Shown: positions 53,457 to 63,146 of the stretch, piece after piece
How positions within the stretch are numbered: the first letter of the stretch is position 1
How the letters are laid out: each line of letters starts with the position of its first letter
Assembly: GCA_017745295.1 (NCBI GenBank)
Contig: JAGHZR010000006.1
Span: 62,001 to 126,000 of the forward strand
DNA length: 64,000 bases
Direction: 5' to 3'
Origin: Novosphingobium sp.
Lineage (GTDB): Bacteria > Pseudomonadota > Alphaproteobacteria > Sphingomonadales > Sphingomonadaceae
Translations under genes and position numbers: made by a program
The notes under the pieces: generated by a model
The model's input: only the letters and a program-made list of their open reading frames with translations
Told to the model about the DNA's origin: nothing
The model's database searches: none

Positions 53457-55628
53457 TCAGAACTCGATCGAGGCGGAAGCCTTGAACGTGCGCGGGGTGC
53501 CCTGGAGCAACTGGGTGCCGAACACGGCAAAGGCGGAGGCCCAGTACCGCTTGTTGGCAACGTTATCGACGTTGAAGCGCAGCGTCAGCGGGGTGTCTCC
53601 GCCCAGCAGCGCGACGTAGCGGGCGCCGAGATCGAAGCGCGTCCAGTCGTTCAGTTCCAGCGTATTGGCCTGATCGACCGCCTGCTTGCCGGTATAGACC
53701 ACGCGTCCGGTCAGGGTCAGCGCGGGCAGGAAGGGCATGTCCCATTCGACGTTGGCGTTGGCCAGGACATCGGGAACGCCGACCGCATCGTTGCCCTGGT
53801 TCACGCCGCCATCGGTGCGGCGCAGCTTGGCTTCGGTGTAGGTGACGCCGCCGATGACGCGCAGGCCGTCCACCGGCTCGCCGTCGACGGTGAATTCGAG
53901 GCCCCGGTTCCGCTGGGTGCCGAAGTTGCCGTATTCGTAGGAACCGGGATTGTCGGCATCGGCACGATAGAAGGTGTTCGGCTTGTCGATCTGGAATAGT
54001 GCCAGCCCGGCGTTGAAGCGGCCCATGTTGAGCTTGCCGCCGACTTCGTATTGCACCGACTTGACCGGAGGCAGGACCTGTCCGCCGTTCGTTACCGGGA
54101 AGGGCGTGCCGCCGATTTCCACGGTGGCTCCGGCCGTCGAACCCTGCACCAGTCCTTCGATGCGATTGCCGTAAAGCGAGAGGCCTGCAACCGGTTTGAT
54201 GACGACGCCGACGACGGGCGTGACCGCATCCTTGTTGTAGCCGCCGGACTTTGCGCCGTCGGTATAGGCATAGGAGGTCGTCTTGATCTGCTGGAGTCGC
54301 AGGCCGCCGGTGATCAGGATGCGATCGTCCCAGAAGCCTACGGTGTCCGAGGCGAAGACGCTTGCCACGCGGGTCCGGCTGATCGGGAACGGATCGTCGA
54401 GATCGCCCCCGAGCAGGACAGACGGCGGTACGGCCACGGTCGGGGTGTCGTAAAGGTTGGTATCGTAGCTGCCGAAGAAGTCGTAGGCATTGCGGTTGAC
54501 CTGCCAGCTTGCCGCCACGCCGACATTGACTTCGTGGCTGATGCCGCCGCCGTTCAGCTTGACGCGCAGGCCGCTCGTGGCGGATTCGTTGTTGTCGGTG
54601 CGGGGCACGTAGGATCCACTGCCGGTCGCCGCGCCGGTGGCGGGATCCAGCAGGGTGATGCTGGCGGTGGTCTGGTCTTCCTTGCCGTCGCGCGCGCCGA
54701 CCTTGGCGTAGAGCATGGCGTTGTCGGCCAGGTCGTATTCGACGCTGAACGTGCCGAAGAAGTCTCTGGTCTGGATCAGGCTCCAGGGCTGCGAGTAGTT
54801 CGCGTCCGCCTTGGGCACGCGCGGGATGACCGAGCCGATCGCCACTTTCGGGCGCCAGTTCGACTGGCGCAGGCGCTGGTAGTTCACGTTGAGCATCGCA
54901 CGCAGCGGGCCGCTGTCGTAGTCGATCGTGCCGCCCACGACGTAGCTCGAATGGAACTCGTTATCGATCGCCACGTCGCCCCGGCGCGCCGAGCCGTTCA
55001 CGCGCAGGCCCCATTCGTTGTTTTCGCCGAAGCGGCGGGCGACATCGAGCGCGCCGGAGAAATGCGAATCCGAAGTATAGCCGATCGTCGCGCGGGTCAT
55101 GTCGCGGTCGGCCTTCTTCGGCAGCAGGTTCACGCTGCCGCCGATACCGCTGCCGCCCGGCGCGGCGCCGTTCAGGAACGCGCTGGCGCCGTTGATGACC
55201 TGCACCGAGGAGAACAGCTCCGGCGCCACCAGCTGGCGGGGGGTGATGCCGTAGAGGCCGTCGAAGCCGACGTCGTCCGAAGCCAGATCGAACCCTCGGA
55301 TGACGAAGACTTCACCGGCGATCCCGAAGCCCAGCGTCGTGCGGATCGTGGGGTCGTTTTCAAGAACTTCGCCGAGCGTATCGGGCTGCTGGTTCAGGAT
55401 CAGCGCTTCGTTGTAGGCGCGCAAGTTGAACGGGATGTCTTCGGCGGCCTTGTCGCCCAACGCGCCCAGGCTGCCATTGCCGCTGACCTGGGTCTGGTTC
55501 TGGCGCTGCGCGGTGACGAGGATGTCCTGCGGCGCTTCCGTGGTGACGGCGGATTGCGCCTGGGCATTGGCCGCGACGAATGCGGTCGAAGCAAGCAGCG
55601 CGGCAACGCTGAGGCGGGCGAGGTGCAT
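53457..55628 (-). CDS. TonB-dependent siderophore receptor (FcuA/FhuE-like)
   Basis: A 723-residue outer-membrane receptor. The signal peptide ends at ANAQAQSA; the TonB-box-like ILVTAQRQ follows. The plug has FVIRGFDLASDDVGFDGLYG and VQVINGASAFLNGAAPGGSGIGGSVNLLPK, typical of hydroxamate/phenolate siderophore receptors. The barrel ends TFKASASIEF. A Fur-like box lies at 55694-55712, 66 bp upstream, so iron control is likely. It is followed in the same direction by another receptor gene after 298 bp. Confidence 0.9.
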   Translation of the reverse strand: MHLARLSVAALLASTAFVAANAQAQSAVTTEAPQDILVTAQRQNQTQVSGNGSLGALGDKAAEDIPFNLRAYNEALILNQQPDTLGEVLENDPTIRTTLGFGIAGEVFVIRGFDLASDDVGFDGLYGITPRQLVAPELFSSVQVINGASAFLNGAAPGGSGIGGSVNLLPKKADRDMTRATIGYTSDSHFSGALDVARRFGENNEWGLRVNGSARRGDVAIDNEFHSSYVVGGTIDYDSGPLRAMLNVNYQRLRQSNWRPKVAIGSVIPRVPKADANYSQPWSLIQTRDFFGTFSVEYDLADNAMLYAKVGARDGKEDQTTASITLLDPATGAATGSGSYVPRTDNNESATSGLRVKLNGGGISHEVNVGVAASWQVNRNAYDFFGSYDTNLYDTPTVAVPPSVLLGGDLDDPFPISRTRVASVFASDTVGFWDDRILITGGLRLQQIKTTSYAYTDGAKSGGYNKDAVTPVVGVVIKPVAGLSLYGNRIEGLVQGSTAGATVEIGGTPFPVTNGGQVLPPVKSVQYEVGGKLNMGRFNAGLALFQIDKPNTFYRADADNPGSYEYGNFGTQRNRGLEFTVDGEPVDGLRVIGGVTYTEAKLRRTDGGVNQGNDAVGVPDVLANANVEWDMPFLPALTLTGRVVYTGKQAVDQANTLELNDWTRFDLGARYVALLGGDTPLTLRFNVDNVANKRYWASAFAVFGTQLLQGTPRTFKASASIEF

Positions 55629-55693
55629 GAAGAGTTCCCGAATTGCGTCCTGCCTGACGGCATCGTGCAGGCCCCTGATCTCCCGCTAAATAG

Positions 55694-55712
55694 GCTAGTG
55701 CGAATCACTTGC
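55694..55712 (-). promoter_or_regulatory. Fur-like box upstream of TonB receptor
   Basis: Read on the minus strand, GCAAGTGATTCGCACTAGC; it differs at two positions from the box at 44288-44306. It lies 66 bp before the receptor start. Confidence 0.5.
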
Positions 55713-55782
55713 AATACCGAGATGGGGGTAAGCGCGATTTTTCAGCGCGCCTGTTGCATTCCGGTTGCTGTTGCAGCGGAGC

Positions 55783-57543
55783 CTAGAGCGGCCAGACAGT
55801 CAGGATCAGCGGCGGTCCCGCTAGCAGAACCAGCAGGGACAGCGGTGCGCCGAGCCGGGCGTAATCGGTGAAGCGGTAGCCGCCGGGCCCCATCACCAGA
55901 GTGTTGCACTGGTGTCCGATCGGGGTGAGGAAATCGCATCCCGCGCCGATTGCCGTGGCCATCAGGAAGGCTTCGGGTCGATAACCCAGGTCATGCGCGA
56001 ACACCGCCGCGATCGGCGCCATCACGAGCACGGTTGCGGCATTGTTGAGAAACGGCGTGACCGCCATCGAGATGAGGAGAACCAGCGCCACGGCTCCCCA
56101 CGGCGGCAGATGGACGGCCATATTGGCGAGTTCGACCGCGAGAACGTCCGAAGCCCCCGTGGTCTGCAGCGTTTCGCTGACGGGAATGAGCGCACCCAGC
56201 ATGATGAGGATCGGCCACTCGATCGCTTCGTAGGCGTCCTCGGCCGGCAAGGCGCCGGTCACGAGCACGAGACCGGCTCCCGCAAAGAACGCCAAGGCCA
56301 CCGGAACGAGGCCCGTGGCCGTGGCCAGCATCGCCCCGGCCAGAATGGCGATCGCCAGCCACCCCTTGCGCTTGCGGCCCAGGCGGATCTGGCGCTGGGC
56401 GAGGGGCAGCAGGCCCAGTTGGTTGAGCTGTCCCGGCATGGCATCGAGAACGCCCTGCAAGGCCAGGATGTCACCGGCCACCAGCTTCACGCCGCTGGGC
56501 TTGTTCCTGAGACGGCTTCCTTCCCGGGAAATGGCGATCAGCCTTATCCCCAGGCGCTCCTTCAGCATCAGCCGTCCGGCATTGGAGCCGACCAGGACCG
56601 AACCGGCGGTCACCACCGCTTCGATGACGCCGGTTTCGTCGCTTCCTTGCTCCGCCTCTTCGGGGTCGTGGAGGGCAAGGCCCGTCGCGGCGATCGCGCG
56701 TTCCAGCGCATCCGGGTCTCCCATCAGGATCAGGATATCGTCCTGTTCGATCACCGTGTCCGGATGCACTTGCGCGCGGAGGCCGTGACGCAGCACGGCG
56801 GTTACCTCTATGGCCCCTTCCTGACTTTCGATGAAGTCGGCCACCGTATCGCCAATGATGGTGGCCTGCGGGGTTACCGTGGCTTCGGTCGCGTAGGCCG
56901 AGATGTTGAGAGCCTGACCCATCGTGATCGGCGCCTGCCGCTCCGGCAGAAGCCTCCGGCCGACATGCAGGAAGATCAGGCCGATGACCAGCAGGCTCAG
57001 CCCGGTCGGCAGGTAATCGAACATTCCGAAAGGTTTGCCGGTCATTTCCTCACGCACGCGGCTGACGATGATGTTCGGAGACGTGCCGACCAGCGTCGTC
57101 AGTCCGCCCAACAAGGAGGCAAATGCCATCGGCATGAAGAACCGGGACGGGTTGGTGCCGCTTTTCTTCGCAAGCTGGGTTGCCGCGGGCATAAGCATGG
57201 CCAGCGCGCCGATGTTCTTGATGAGGCCCGACGCGGCCCCGACCAGGCCGGTCAAGACGAACAGTTGCGATCCGGGTTTTCGCAGGCGGTGGGCCAGCCG
57301 GTCCACCGCGGCTTCCACCAGTCCCGAGCGCTGTACTGCGGCCGACAGCACGAGCGCCGATCCGACGATGATGACGATGTCATCGGAAAAACCGGCAAAG
57401 GCTTTTTCCGGCGGCACCAGCCCCAGCGCAACTCCGGCGAGCAAGGCTATGATCGCGGTGATATCGAAGCGGAAGCGTCCCCAGACGAACAGCGCCATCA
57501 TGGCGCAGAGGAGAGTTACCGAAAGCCATTGTTGCAGATTCAT
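55783..57543 (-). CDS. SLC13-type permease with RCK-C domains
   Basis: A 586-residue inner-membrane protein. Hydrophobic helices cover both halves and two RCK-C/TrkA-C-like cytosolic domains lie in the middle (TPQATIIGDTVADF, then VLVGSNAGRLMLKERLGIRLI and LVAGDILALQG). Transporter signatures are TSPNIIVSR and TPIGHQCNTLVMGPGGY, as in SLC13/SLC28-type citrate, sulfate or dicarboxylate carriers. The cargo is unknown; sulfate or C4/C6 acids are typical for this form. I chose the ATG at 57543 at MNLQQWL, the start of the first helix; the open frame extends further upstream without support. Confidence 0.82.
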   Translation of the reverse strand: MNLQQWLSVTLLCAMMALFVWGRFRFDITAIIALLAGVALGLVPPEKAFAGFSDDIVIIVGSALVLSAAVQRSGLVEAAVDRLAHRLRKPGSQLFVLTGLVGAASGLIKNIGALAMLMPAATQLAKKSGTNPSRFFMPMAFASLLGGLTTLVGTSPNIIVSRVREEMTGKPFGMFDYLPTGLSLLVIGLIFLHVGRRLLPERQAPITMGQALNISAYATEATVTPQATIIGDTVADFIESQEGAIEVTAVLRHGLRAQVHPDTVIEQDDILILMGDPDALERAIAATGLALHDPEEAEQGSDETGVIEAVVTAGSVLVGSNAGRLMLKERLGIRLIAISREGSRLRNKPSGVKLVAGDILALQGVLDAMPGQLNQLGLLPLAQRQIRLGRKRKGWLAIAILAGAMLATATGLVPVALAFFAGAGLVLVTGALPAEDAYEAIEWPILIMLGALIPVSETLQTTGASDVLAVELANMAVHLPPWGAVALVLLISMAVTPFLNNAATVLVMAPIAAVFAHDLGYRPEAFLMATAIGAGCDFLTPIGHQCNTLVMGPGGYRFTDYARLGAPLSLLVLLAGPPLILTVWPL

Positions 57544-57855
57544 CGCGCCCTGCGGAAGATGTGTCGAGTAGGAGAAAATGGTTCGCGTGGCCGTTTGTTC
57601 GCAGTCCCCGCAGCTTTTTCTGGGGGATGGGTCCTGTGTCCTTGCGCAGTGTCCCTGTGCAGTGTCCATGCGCAGGGTTGCTCGCTGAAAGCGCTTGTTC
57701 GATTCTTGCGGGTTCCGCGTCAGCGCCAACCGCGCTTGCAACTTCATCACCAACAGTCGATCAAGCAGTCTTGACCTGTCGTTTCCCTGTGAGATCAATC
57801 CGGACGTCACGATCGCACCCGAAGCCGTGCCGCTCCCCTTCAAGAGGATGACCCG
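57544..57855. other. Divergent intergenic region with tandem repeats, no gene supported
   Basis: Between the SLC13-type permease (-) and the GH39 gene (+). It contains three tandem 13-bp repeats at 57636-57674, and no supported gene. Confidence 0.55.
57636..57674. repeat. Three tandem 13-bp repeats
   Basis: Three adjacent copies of GTGTCCNTGYGCA (variants T/C/A at position 7 and C/T at position 10), at 57636-57648, 57649-57661 and 57662-57674. They sit in a divergent promoter region, so they may bind a regulator; with 13-bp period they would recur every 1.2 helix turns. Confidence 0.6.
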
Positions 57856-59556
57856 ATGACGATTTCCAGGGCTCTCGCGACCATGACCGTGCTCACGGTG
57901 CTATCCCAGGCCGGACTGGCTCAAACCGCCGTTGCGCAGCAAGCCGAGGCTCCGCGTCCAGTGACGGTGAGCGTCGACGCCGCCCGTACGGACGGCAAGC
58001 TGCCGCCGGTCTGGCGCTTCTTCGGTGCCGACGAGCCGAACTACGCGACCATGAAGGACGGCCGCAAACTGCTGGTCGAACTGGGCAAGCTCAGGTCGGG
58101 ACAGGTCTATTTCCGCGCGCACAACCTGCTCAGCAGCGGAGACGGCACACCCGCGTTCAAGTGGGGCAGCACCAACGCCTATACCGAGGGCAAGGACGGC
58201 ACGCCGGTCTATGACTGGACGGTCGTGGACGGGATCATCGACGCCTATCTGGCACGCGGGGTGCGGCCCTATCTGCAGATCGGCTTCATGCCCGAGGCCC
58301 TGTCCAGCGCGCCCGAAGGCACGCCCTATCAGCATAGCTGGCGCCCCGGCTTCGACTACAAGCTGATTGCCACCGGCTGGACCTATCCGCCCAAGGACTA
58401 TGAGAAGTGGGCGGAACTGGTCCACCAATGGACGCTCCACAACATCGAGCGCTACGGCCGGGCCGAAGTGGAGCGCTGGTACTTCGAGGTCTGGAACGAG
58501 CCCAATTCCAACTTCTACTGGTCCGCCAGTCCCGAGGAATTCTACAAGCTCCACGACTATGCCATCGCCGCGATCCGCAAGGCGCTGCCGACCGCGCGCG
58601 TCGGCGGGCCGGACGTGGCGGGAGCGGGTGGGACCTTCATGGACGGGTTCCTGAAGCATGTATCGTCCGGCAGGAACTACGTCACGGGGCAGGTGGGCAC
58701 GCCCACCGACTTCCTTTCGTTCCATGCGAAGGGCAGGCCCACCTTCGTGAACGGTCACGTACGCATGGGGCTGTCCACGCATCTGCGCGAAACGGACGGC
58801 GGCTTCACCAAGGTGCTGTCGATCCCCGCGCTGGCAGGCAAGCCGGTGGTGATCGGCGAGAGCGATCCGGAGGGCTGCGCCGCCTGCCCCGGCCCGCAGA
58901 ACGCCTATCGCAATGGCACGATGTATTCCAGCTACACCGCCGCCAGCTTCGCGCGGATCTGGGAACTGGCCGCACGGCGAAAGGTGAACCTGGAGGGCGT
59001 GCTCTCATGGTCCTTCGAGTTCGAGGATCAGCCGTGGTTCGCGGGCTATCGCCAGCTTTCCACCAATGGCGTCGATCTGCCCGTGCTCAACGTGTTCCGC
59101 CTGTTCGCGCAGCTGGGCGAGACGAAGCTGGCGACGACCAACGCCGCTCAGATCCCGCTCGACCGGGTGATGGCGCAAGGGGTGCAGGGCGAGGCCGATA
59201 TCGGCTCGATCGCCACGCGCACCGCAGACGGCAGGATCGCGCTGCTGCTCTGGCATTACCACGACGACGACGTGGCCGGGCCCGATGCGCAAGTCACGAT
59301 CGATCTCAGGGGCTTGAAGGGCGTACCGGCGAAGGCCAGCCTGTGGCGCGTGGACCGCGATCATGCCAACGCCTTCGCTGCGTGGCAGAAGATGGGATCG
59401 CCCCAGTCACCCGATCAGGATCAGTACGTGAAGCTGGAAGCGGCTTCCAGAATGCAGGCGGAGGACGTCGCGGTGAGCCGCAACGGGAAGGGGGCCAGCG
59501 CGACGCTGCGCCTGCCCCGCCAGGGCGTCGCCTTGCTCGTGCTCGACGCGAAATAA
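57856..59556 (+). CDS. Exported GH39-like glycoside hydrolase
   Basis: A 566-residue secreted glycosidase with signal peptide (LATMTVLTVLSQAGLAQTAVAQ). The catalytic barrel carries YFEVWNEPN with the acid/base Glu215, and VVIGESDPEG with the candidate nucleophile Glu335. The overall layout (RAHNLLSSGDG, LSWSFEFED, a C-terminal beta-sandwich) fits GH39, a family of beta-xylosidases and iduronidases. The exact sugar is unknown. The ATG at 57856 follows GAGG by about 8 nt. It stands alone between the SLC13-type permease and the RND genes. Confidence 0.8.
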   Translation: MTISRALATMTVLTVLSQAGLAQTAVAQQAEAPRPVTVSVDAARTDGKLPPVWRFFGADEPNYATMKDGRKLLVELGKLRSGQVYFRAHNLLSSGDGTPAFKWGSTNAYTEGKDGTPVYDWTVVDGIIDAYLARGVRPYLQIGFMPEALSSAPEGTPYQHSWRPGFDYKLIATGWTYPPKDYEKWAELVHQWTLHNIERYGRAEVERWYFEVWNEPNSNFYWSASPEEFYKLHDYAIAAIRKALPTARVGGPDVAGAGGTFMDGFLKHVSSGRNYVTGQVGTPTDFLSFHAKGRPTFVNGHVRMGLSTHLRETDGGFTKVLSIPALAGKPVVIGESDPEGCAACPGPQNAYRNGTMYSSYTAASFARIWELAARRKVNLEGVLSWSFEFEDQPWFAGYRQLSTNGVDLPVLNVFRLFAQLGETKLATTNAAQIPLDRVMAQGVQGEADIGSIATRTADGRIALLLWHYHDDDVAGPDAQVTIDLRGLKGVPAKASLWRVDRDHANAFAAWQKMGSPQSPDQDQYVKLEAASRMQAEDVAVSRNGKGASATLRLPRQGVALLVLDAK

Positions 59557-59948
59557 GGACCGTGGCGGGCGCGGCGGCGCAACGGCTGCGAGGCTTGTCG
59601 TTTCGACTGCAAGCAGGCGGCGACCATCGGCGGGATGGCCTTGCCGCCTCGGGCATCGGCAAGCTGCACGGCGAATTTGCCAATTGAATCGCTTACCTGA
59701 CGCGCGAAGGACATCGAGCGGCAACAATCATGAAATTGATTCATGAGAGTATTTCATAAAGCGCATTTTCCTAACGTGGATCGGTTCGTTAGGGGCTGAA
59801 CTATTCCAGCAGGATTTCCCGTCCGTTTCTGGTGCCCTGTGCAGCAGAGGGTCGCAGCGGCGGAAACCCAAACCAGAAAAATGAACCGGAGAGGATTTCG
59901 CCTGTCCTGCGCGCATGCCTGCGTGCCGGACGGCCTATGGAGTACTCG
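59557..59948. other. Intergenic region upstream of RND operon, no gene supported
   Basis: About 390 bp. It holds the palindrome at 59728-59746 and no supported gene; an open frame upstream of the RND start lacks a ribosome site. Confidence 0.5.
59728..59746. promoter_or_regulatory. Palindrome upstream of RND efflux genes
   Basis: TCATGAA-attga-TTCATGA, a perfect 7-5-7 inverted repeat about 200 bp before the RND permease start. It is typical in form of a TetR/MarR operator, but no such regulator lies nearby in the window. Confidence 0.45.
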
Positions 59949-62900
59949 ATGCTAGGTATCGTCAAGACCGCGCTGCACCGCCCCCTGACCTTTATCGTCA
60001 TGGCCATTATCATCGCCATCGGCGGCTTGCTGGCGGCCTTCCGCACGCCAGTCGACATTTTTCCCGAGATCAAGGTTCCGGTCATCGCCGTCGCCTGGAC
60101 TTACGCGGGCCTCGCGCCGCAGGACATGACGGACCGCATCGTCACGCCCTATGAGCGCGTGCTGACCACCACGGTCAACGATATCGAGCATATCGAGAGC
60201 CAGTCGCTCCAGGGCACCGGCATCGTCAAGATCTATTTCCAGCCCGGCGCCGACATCCGCACCGCCACCGCCCAGGTGACGTCGGTTTCGCAGACGGTGC
60301 TGCGCCAGATGCCGCCCGGCATCACTCCGCCGTTGATCCTGAACTACAGCGCCTCGACCGTGCCGATCCTCCAGCTCGCGCTGTCGGGCGAGGGCATGAC
60401 CGAGCAGCAGCTGTTCGACATCGGCCAGAACCAGATCCGCACCGGCCTCGTCACCATTCCGGGCCTCGCCATGCCGTTCCCCTCGGGCGGTCGCCAGCGT
60501 CAGGTGCAGATCGACCTCGATCCGCAGGCGCTTCAGTCGAAGGGTCTTTCGGCGGTCGACGTCGGCAATGCCATCGCCTCGCAGAACCAGATCAACCCCG
60601 CCGGTTTTGTGAAGATCGGCGAGACCCAGTATTCGGTGCGCCTGAACAATACGCCGGATTCGATCGAAGCCCTGAACAATCTTCCCGTCAAGGTCGTCAA
60701 CGGCGCGACGATCTACATGCGGGACGTGGCCTTCGTGCGCGACGGCAGCGCCCAGCAGCAGAACGTCGTTCACGTGGAAGGCCGTCGCTCGGCCTTGCTG
60801 ACGGTGCTCAAGAACGGTGCGACTTCGACGCTTTCGATCGTGGACGGCGTGAAGTCGGCGCTGCCCAAGATCGCCGAAACCCTGCCGGACAGCCTCAAGA
60901 TACTGCCGGTCGGCGATCAGTCGCTGTTCGTGAAGGCGGCCGTCAACGGAGTCATCCACGAGGGCGCCATCGCCGCCGCGCTTACTTCGCTGATGATCCT
61001 GCTGTTCCTCGGCTCGTGGCGCTCGACCGTGATCATCGCCCTGTCGATCCCGCTTGCGGTGCTTGCCGCCATCGCCATGCTGGCGGTGTTCGGGCAGACG
61101 CTCAACGTGATGACCCTGGGCGGATTGGCCCTCGCGGTCGGCATTCTCGTCGATGACGCGACCGTCACCATCGAGAACATCAACTGGCACCTCGAACAGG
61201 GCAAGGGGGTGATGGAGGCGATCCTTGATGGCGCCGCCCAGATCGTCACTCCCGCCTTCGTCTCGCTGCTCTGCATCTGCATCGTCTTCGTGCCGATGTT
61301 CTTCCTTCCCGGCGTCGCTGGCTATCTCTTCGTGCCGATGGCGCTTTCGGTGGTCTTCGCGATGATCGCCTCGTTCATCCTGTCGCGCACGCTGGTGCCG
61401 ACGCTGGCGATGTACCTGCTGAAGCCGCACACCACCCACGGCGAAAACCCGCACAACGCGGGAACGCCGGATTCGCACAATCCCCTCGTGCGTTTCCAGC
61501 GCGGCTTCGAGGCTCGCTTCGAAAAGCTGCGCGACGGCTACCTCGGTATCCTGCGCCGCGCGCTTCAGGGGCAAAAGGGCTTCATGCTCGGCTTCCTGGC
61601 GATTGTCGTCGTATCGTTCGGGCTGATGCCTTTCCTTGGCAGCAATTTCTTCCCGACCGTCGATTCCGGCCAGATCGCCATGCACGTTCGCGTGCCGGTG
61701 GGCACGCGCATCGACGAGACGGCCCTGCGCTTCCAGCGGATCGCGGAGGAAGTGCGCAAGGTCGTTCCGAAGTCCGAACTGGGCTCGATCACCGACAACA
61801 TCGGCCTGCCGGTCAGCTCGATCAACACCGTCTACAACAACAGCGGCACCATCGGTCCGCAGGACGGCGACATGCTGATCACGCTGATCAAGGGCCATGC
61901 CCCGACCGACGGCTATGTCGAGAAGCTCCGCCGCGAACTGCCGCGCCTGTTCCCCGGCACCCAGTTCTCGTTCCTGCCTGCCGACATCACCAGCCAGATC
62001 CTGAACTTCGGTTCGCCCTCGCCGATCGATGTCCAGATCGCGGGCAAGGACCTGGCCGCCTCGCGCGTCTATGCCCAGAAGCTGATGGCGAAGATGGCCC
62101 GCATTCCCGGCCTTGCCGACATGCGTCTTCAACAGCCTGCCAACTCGCCGCAGATCGACGTGGACGTGGATCGCGCCCGCGCGGGTCAGTATGGACTGAC
62201 CGAAAAGGACGTGACGACCAGCCTCGGCAACTCGCTGGCAGGCACCTCGCAGACCGCACCGGTGTTCTTCGTGAACCCCGACAACGGCGTGCAATACGCG
62301 GTCGTCGCCCAGGCACCGGAATACGCGGTGGATTCGCTCACCAAGCTGTCGAACCTGCCGGTCTCGGGCGCTGCGGCCGGAACCCGTCCGCAGCCGCTGG
62401 GCGCACTGGCGACGCTGAACCGCTCGACCACCGCGCCGGTCGTCTCGCACTACAACATCGCCCCGGTCATCGATATCTACGGCACCCCGCAGGGCCGCGA
62501 CCTCGGCGCCGTGGCAGGTGACGTGCAGAGGGCGATCGACTCGCTCAAGGCCGAAGCGCCCAAGGGCTCGACGATCACCATCCGCGGCCAGTACCAGACG
62601 ATGAACACCGCCTTTTCCGGTCTCGGTTGGGGCTTGCTGGCGGCGGTCGTGCTGATCTACCTGCTGATCGTGGTCAACTTCCAGTCCTGGCTCGATCCCT
62701 TCGTCATCATCACCGCGCTTCCGGCGGCGCTGGCGGGTATCGTCTGGATGCTGTTCGCAACCGGGACTACACTGTCGGTCCCGGCCCTGACAGGTGCGAT
62801 CATGTGCATGGGCGTCGCCACTGCCAACTCGATCCTTGTCGTCAGCTTCGCCCGCGAAAAGCTGGCCGAGCTGGGCGATCCGGTGAAGGCGGCGATGGAG

Positions 62901-63146
62901 GCGGGCCTCGTCCGCTTCCGTCCGGTGCTGATGACGGCGCTGGCCATGATTATCGGCATGGGCCCCATGGCGCTCGGCCTCGGCGAGGGCGGCGAGCAGA
63001 ACGCCCCGCTCGGCCGCGCCGTCGTCGGCGGGCTGATCTGCGCTACCATCGCAACCCTTCTTTTCGTTCCCACCGTCTTCGCCTTCGTCCACGGCCGTCG
63101 CCGCGAGAAGGCAGCCCCCCAGGAAGTGCAGGCCGCCCATGCATGA
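59949..63146 (+). CDS. RND efflux permease
   Basis: A 1065-residue inner-membrane proton-driven pump of the hydrophobic/amphiphilic efflux (AcrB/MexB-like) superfamily. It starts at a membrane helix (LGIVKTALHRPLTFIVMAII) and the two large periplasmic domains follow (FPEIKVPVIAVAWTYAGLAPQDM). The fourth helix carries the paired acidic proton-relay residues (GILVDDATVTIENI), and a second set of helices ends near residue 1040. The ATG at 59949 is chosen because GGAG lies 6 nt upstream. The membrane-fusion protein gene follows with an 8-bp overlap, the reverse of the usual order. The substrate is unknown. Confidence 0.9.
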   Translation: MLGIVKTALHRPLTFIVMAIIIAIGGLLAAFRTPVDIFPEIKVPVIAVAWTYAGLAPQDMTDRIVTPYERVLTTTVNDIEHIESQSLQGTGIVKIYFQPGADIRTATAQVTSVSQTVLRQMPPGITPPLILNYSASTVPILQLALSGEGMTEQQLFDIGQNQIRTGLVTIPGLAMPFPSGGRQRQVQIDLDPQALQSKGLSAVDVGNAIASQNQINPAGFVKIGETQYSVRLNNTPDSIEALNNLPVKVVNGATIYMRDVAFVRDGSAQQQNVVHVEGRRSALLTVLKNGATSTLSIVDGVKSALPKIAETLPDSLKILPVGDQSLFVKAAVNGVIHEGAIAAALTSLMILLFLGSWRSTVIIALSIPLAVLAAIAMLAVFGQTLNVMTLGGLALAVGILVDDATVTIENINWHLEQGKGVMEAILDGAAQIVTPAFVSLLCICIVFVPMFFLPGVAGYLFVPMALSVVFAMIASFILSRTLVPTLAMYLLKPHTTHGENPHNAGTPDSHNPLVRFQRGFEARFEKLRDGYLGILRRALQGQKGFMLGFLAIVVVSFGLMPFLGSNFFPTVDSGQIAMHVRVPVGTRIDETALRFQRIAEEVRKVVPKSELGSITDNIGLPVSSINTVYNNSGTIGPQDGDMLITLIKGHAPTDGYVEKLRRELPRLFPGTQFSFLPADITSQILNFGSPSPIDVQIAGKDLAASRVYAQKLMAKMARIPGLADMRLQQPANSPQIDVDVDRARAGQYGLTEKDVTTSLGNSLAGTSQTAPVFFVNPDNGVQYAVVAQAPEYAVDSLTKLSNLPVSGAAAGTRPQPLGALATLNRSTTAPVVSHYNIAPVIDIYGTPQGRDLGAVAGDVQRAIDSLKAEAPKGSTITIRGQYQTMNTAFSGLGWGLLAAVVLIYLLIVVNFQSWLDPFVIITALPAALAGIVWMLFATGTTLSVPALTGAIMCMGVATANSILVVSFAREKLAELGDPVKAAMEAGLVRFRPVLMTALAMIIGMGPMALGLGEGGEQNAPLGRAVVGGLICATIATLLFVPTVFAFVHGRRREKAAPQEVQAAHA

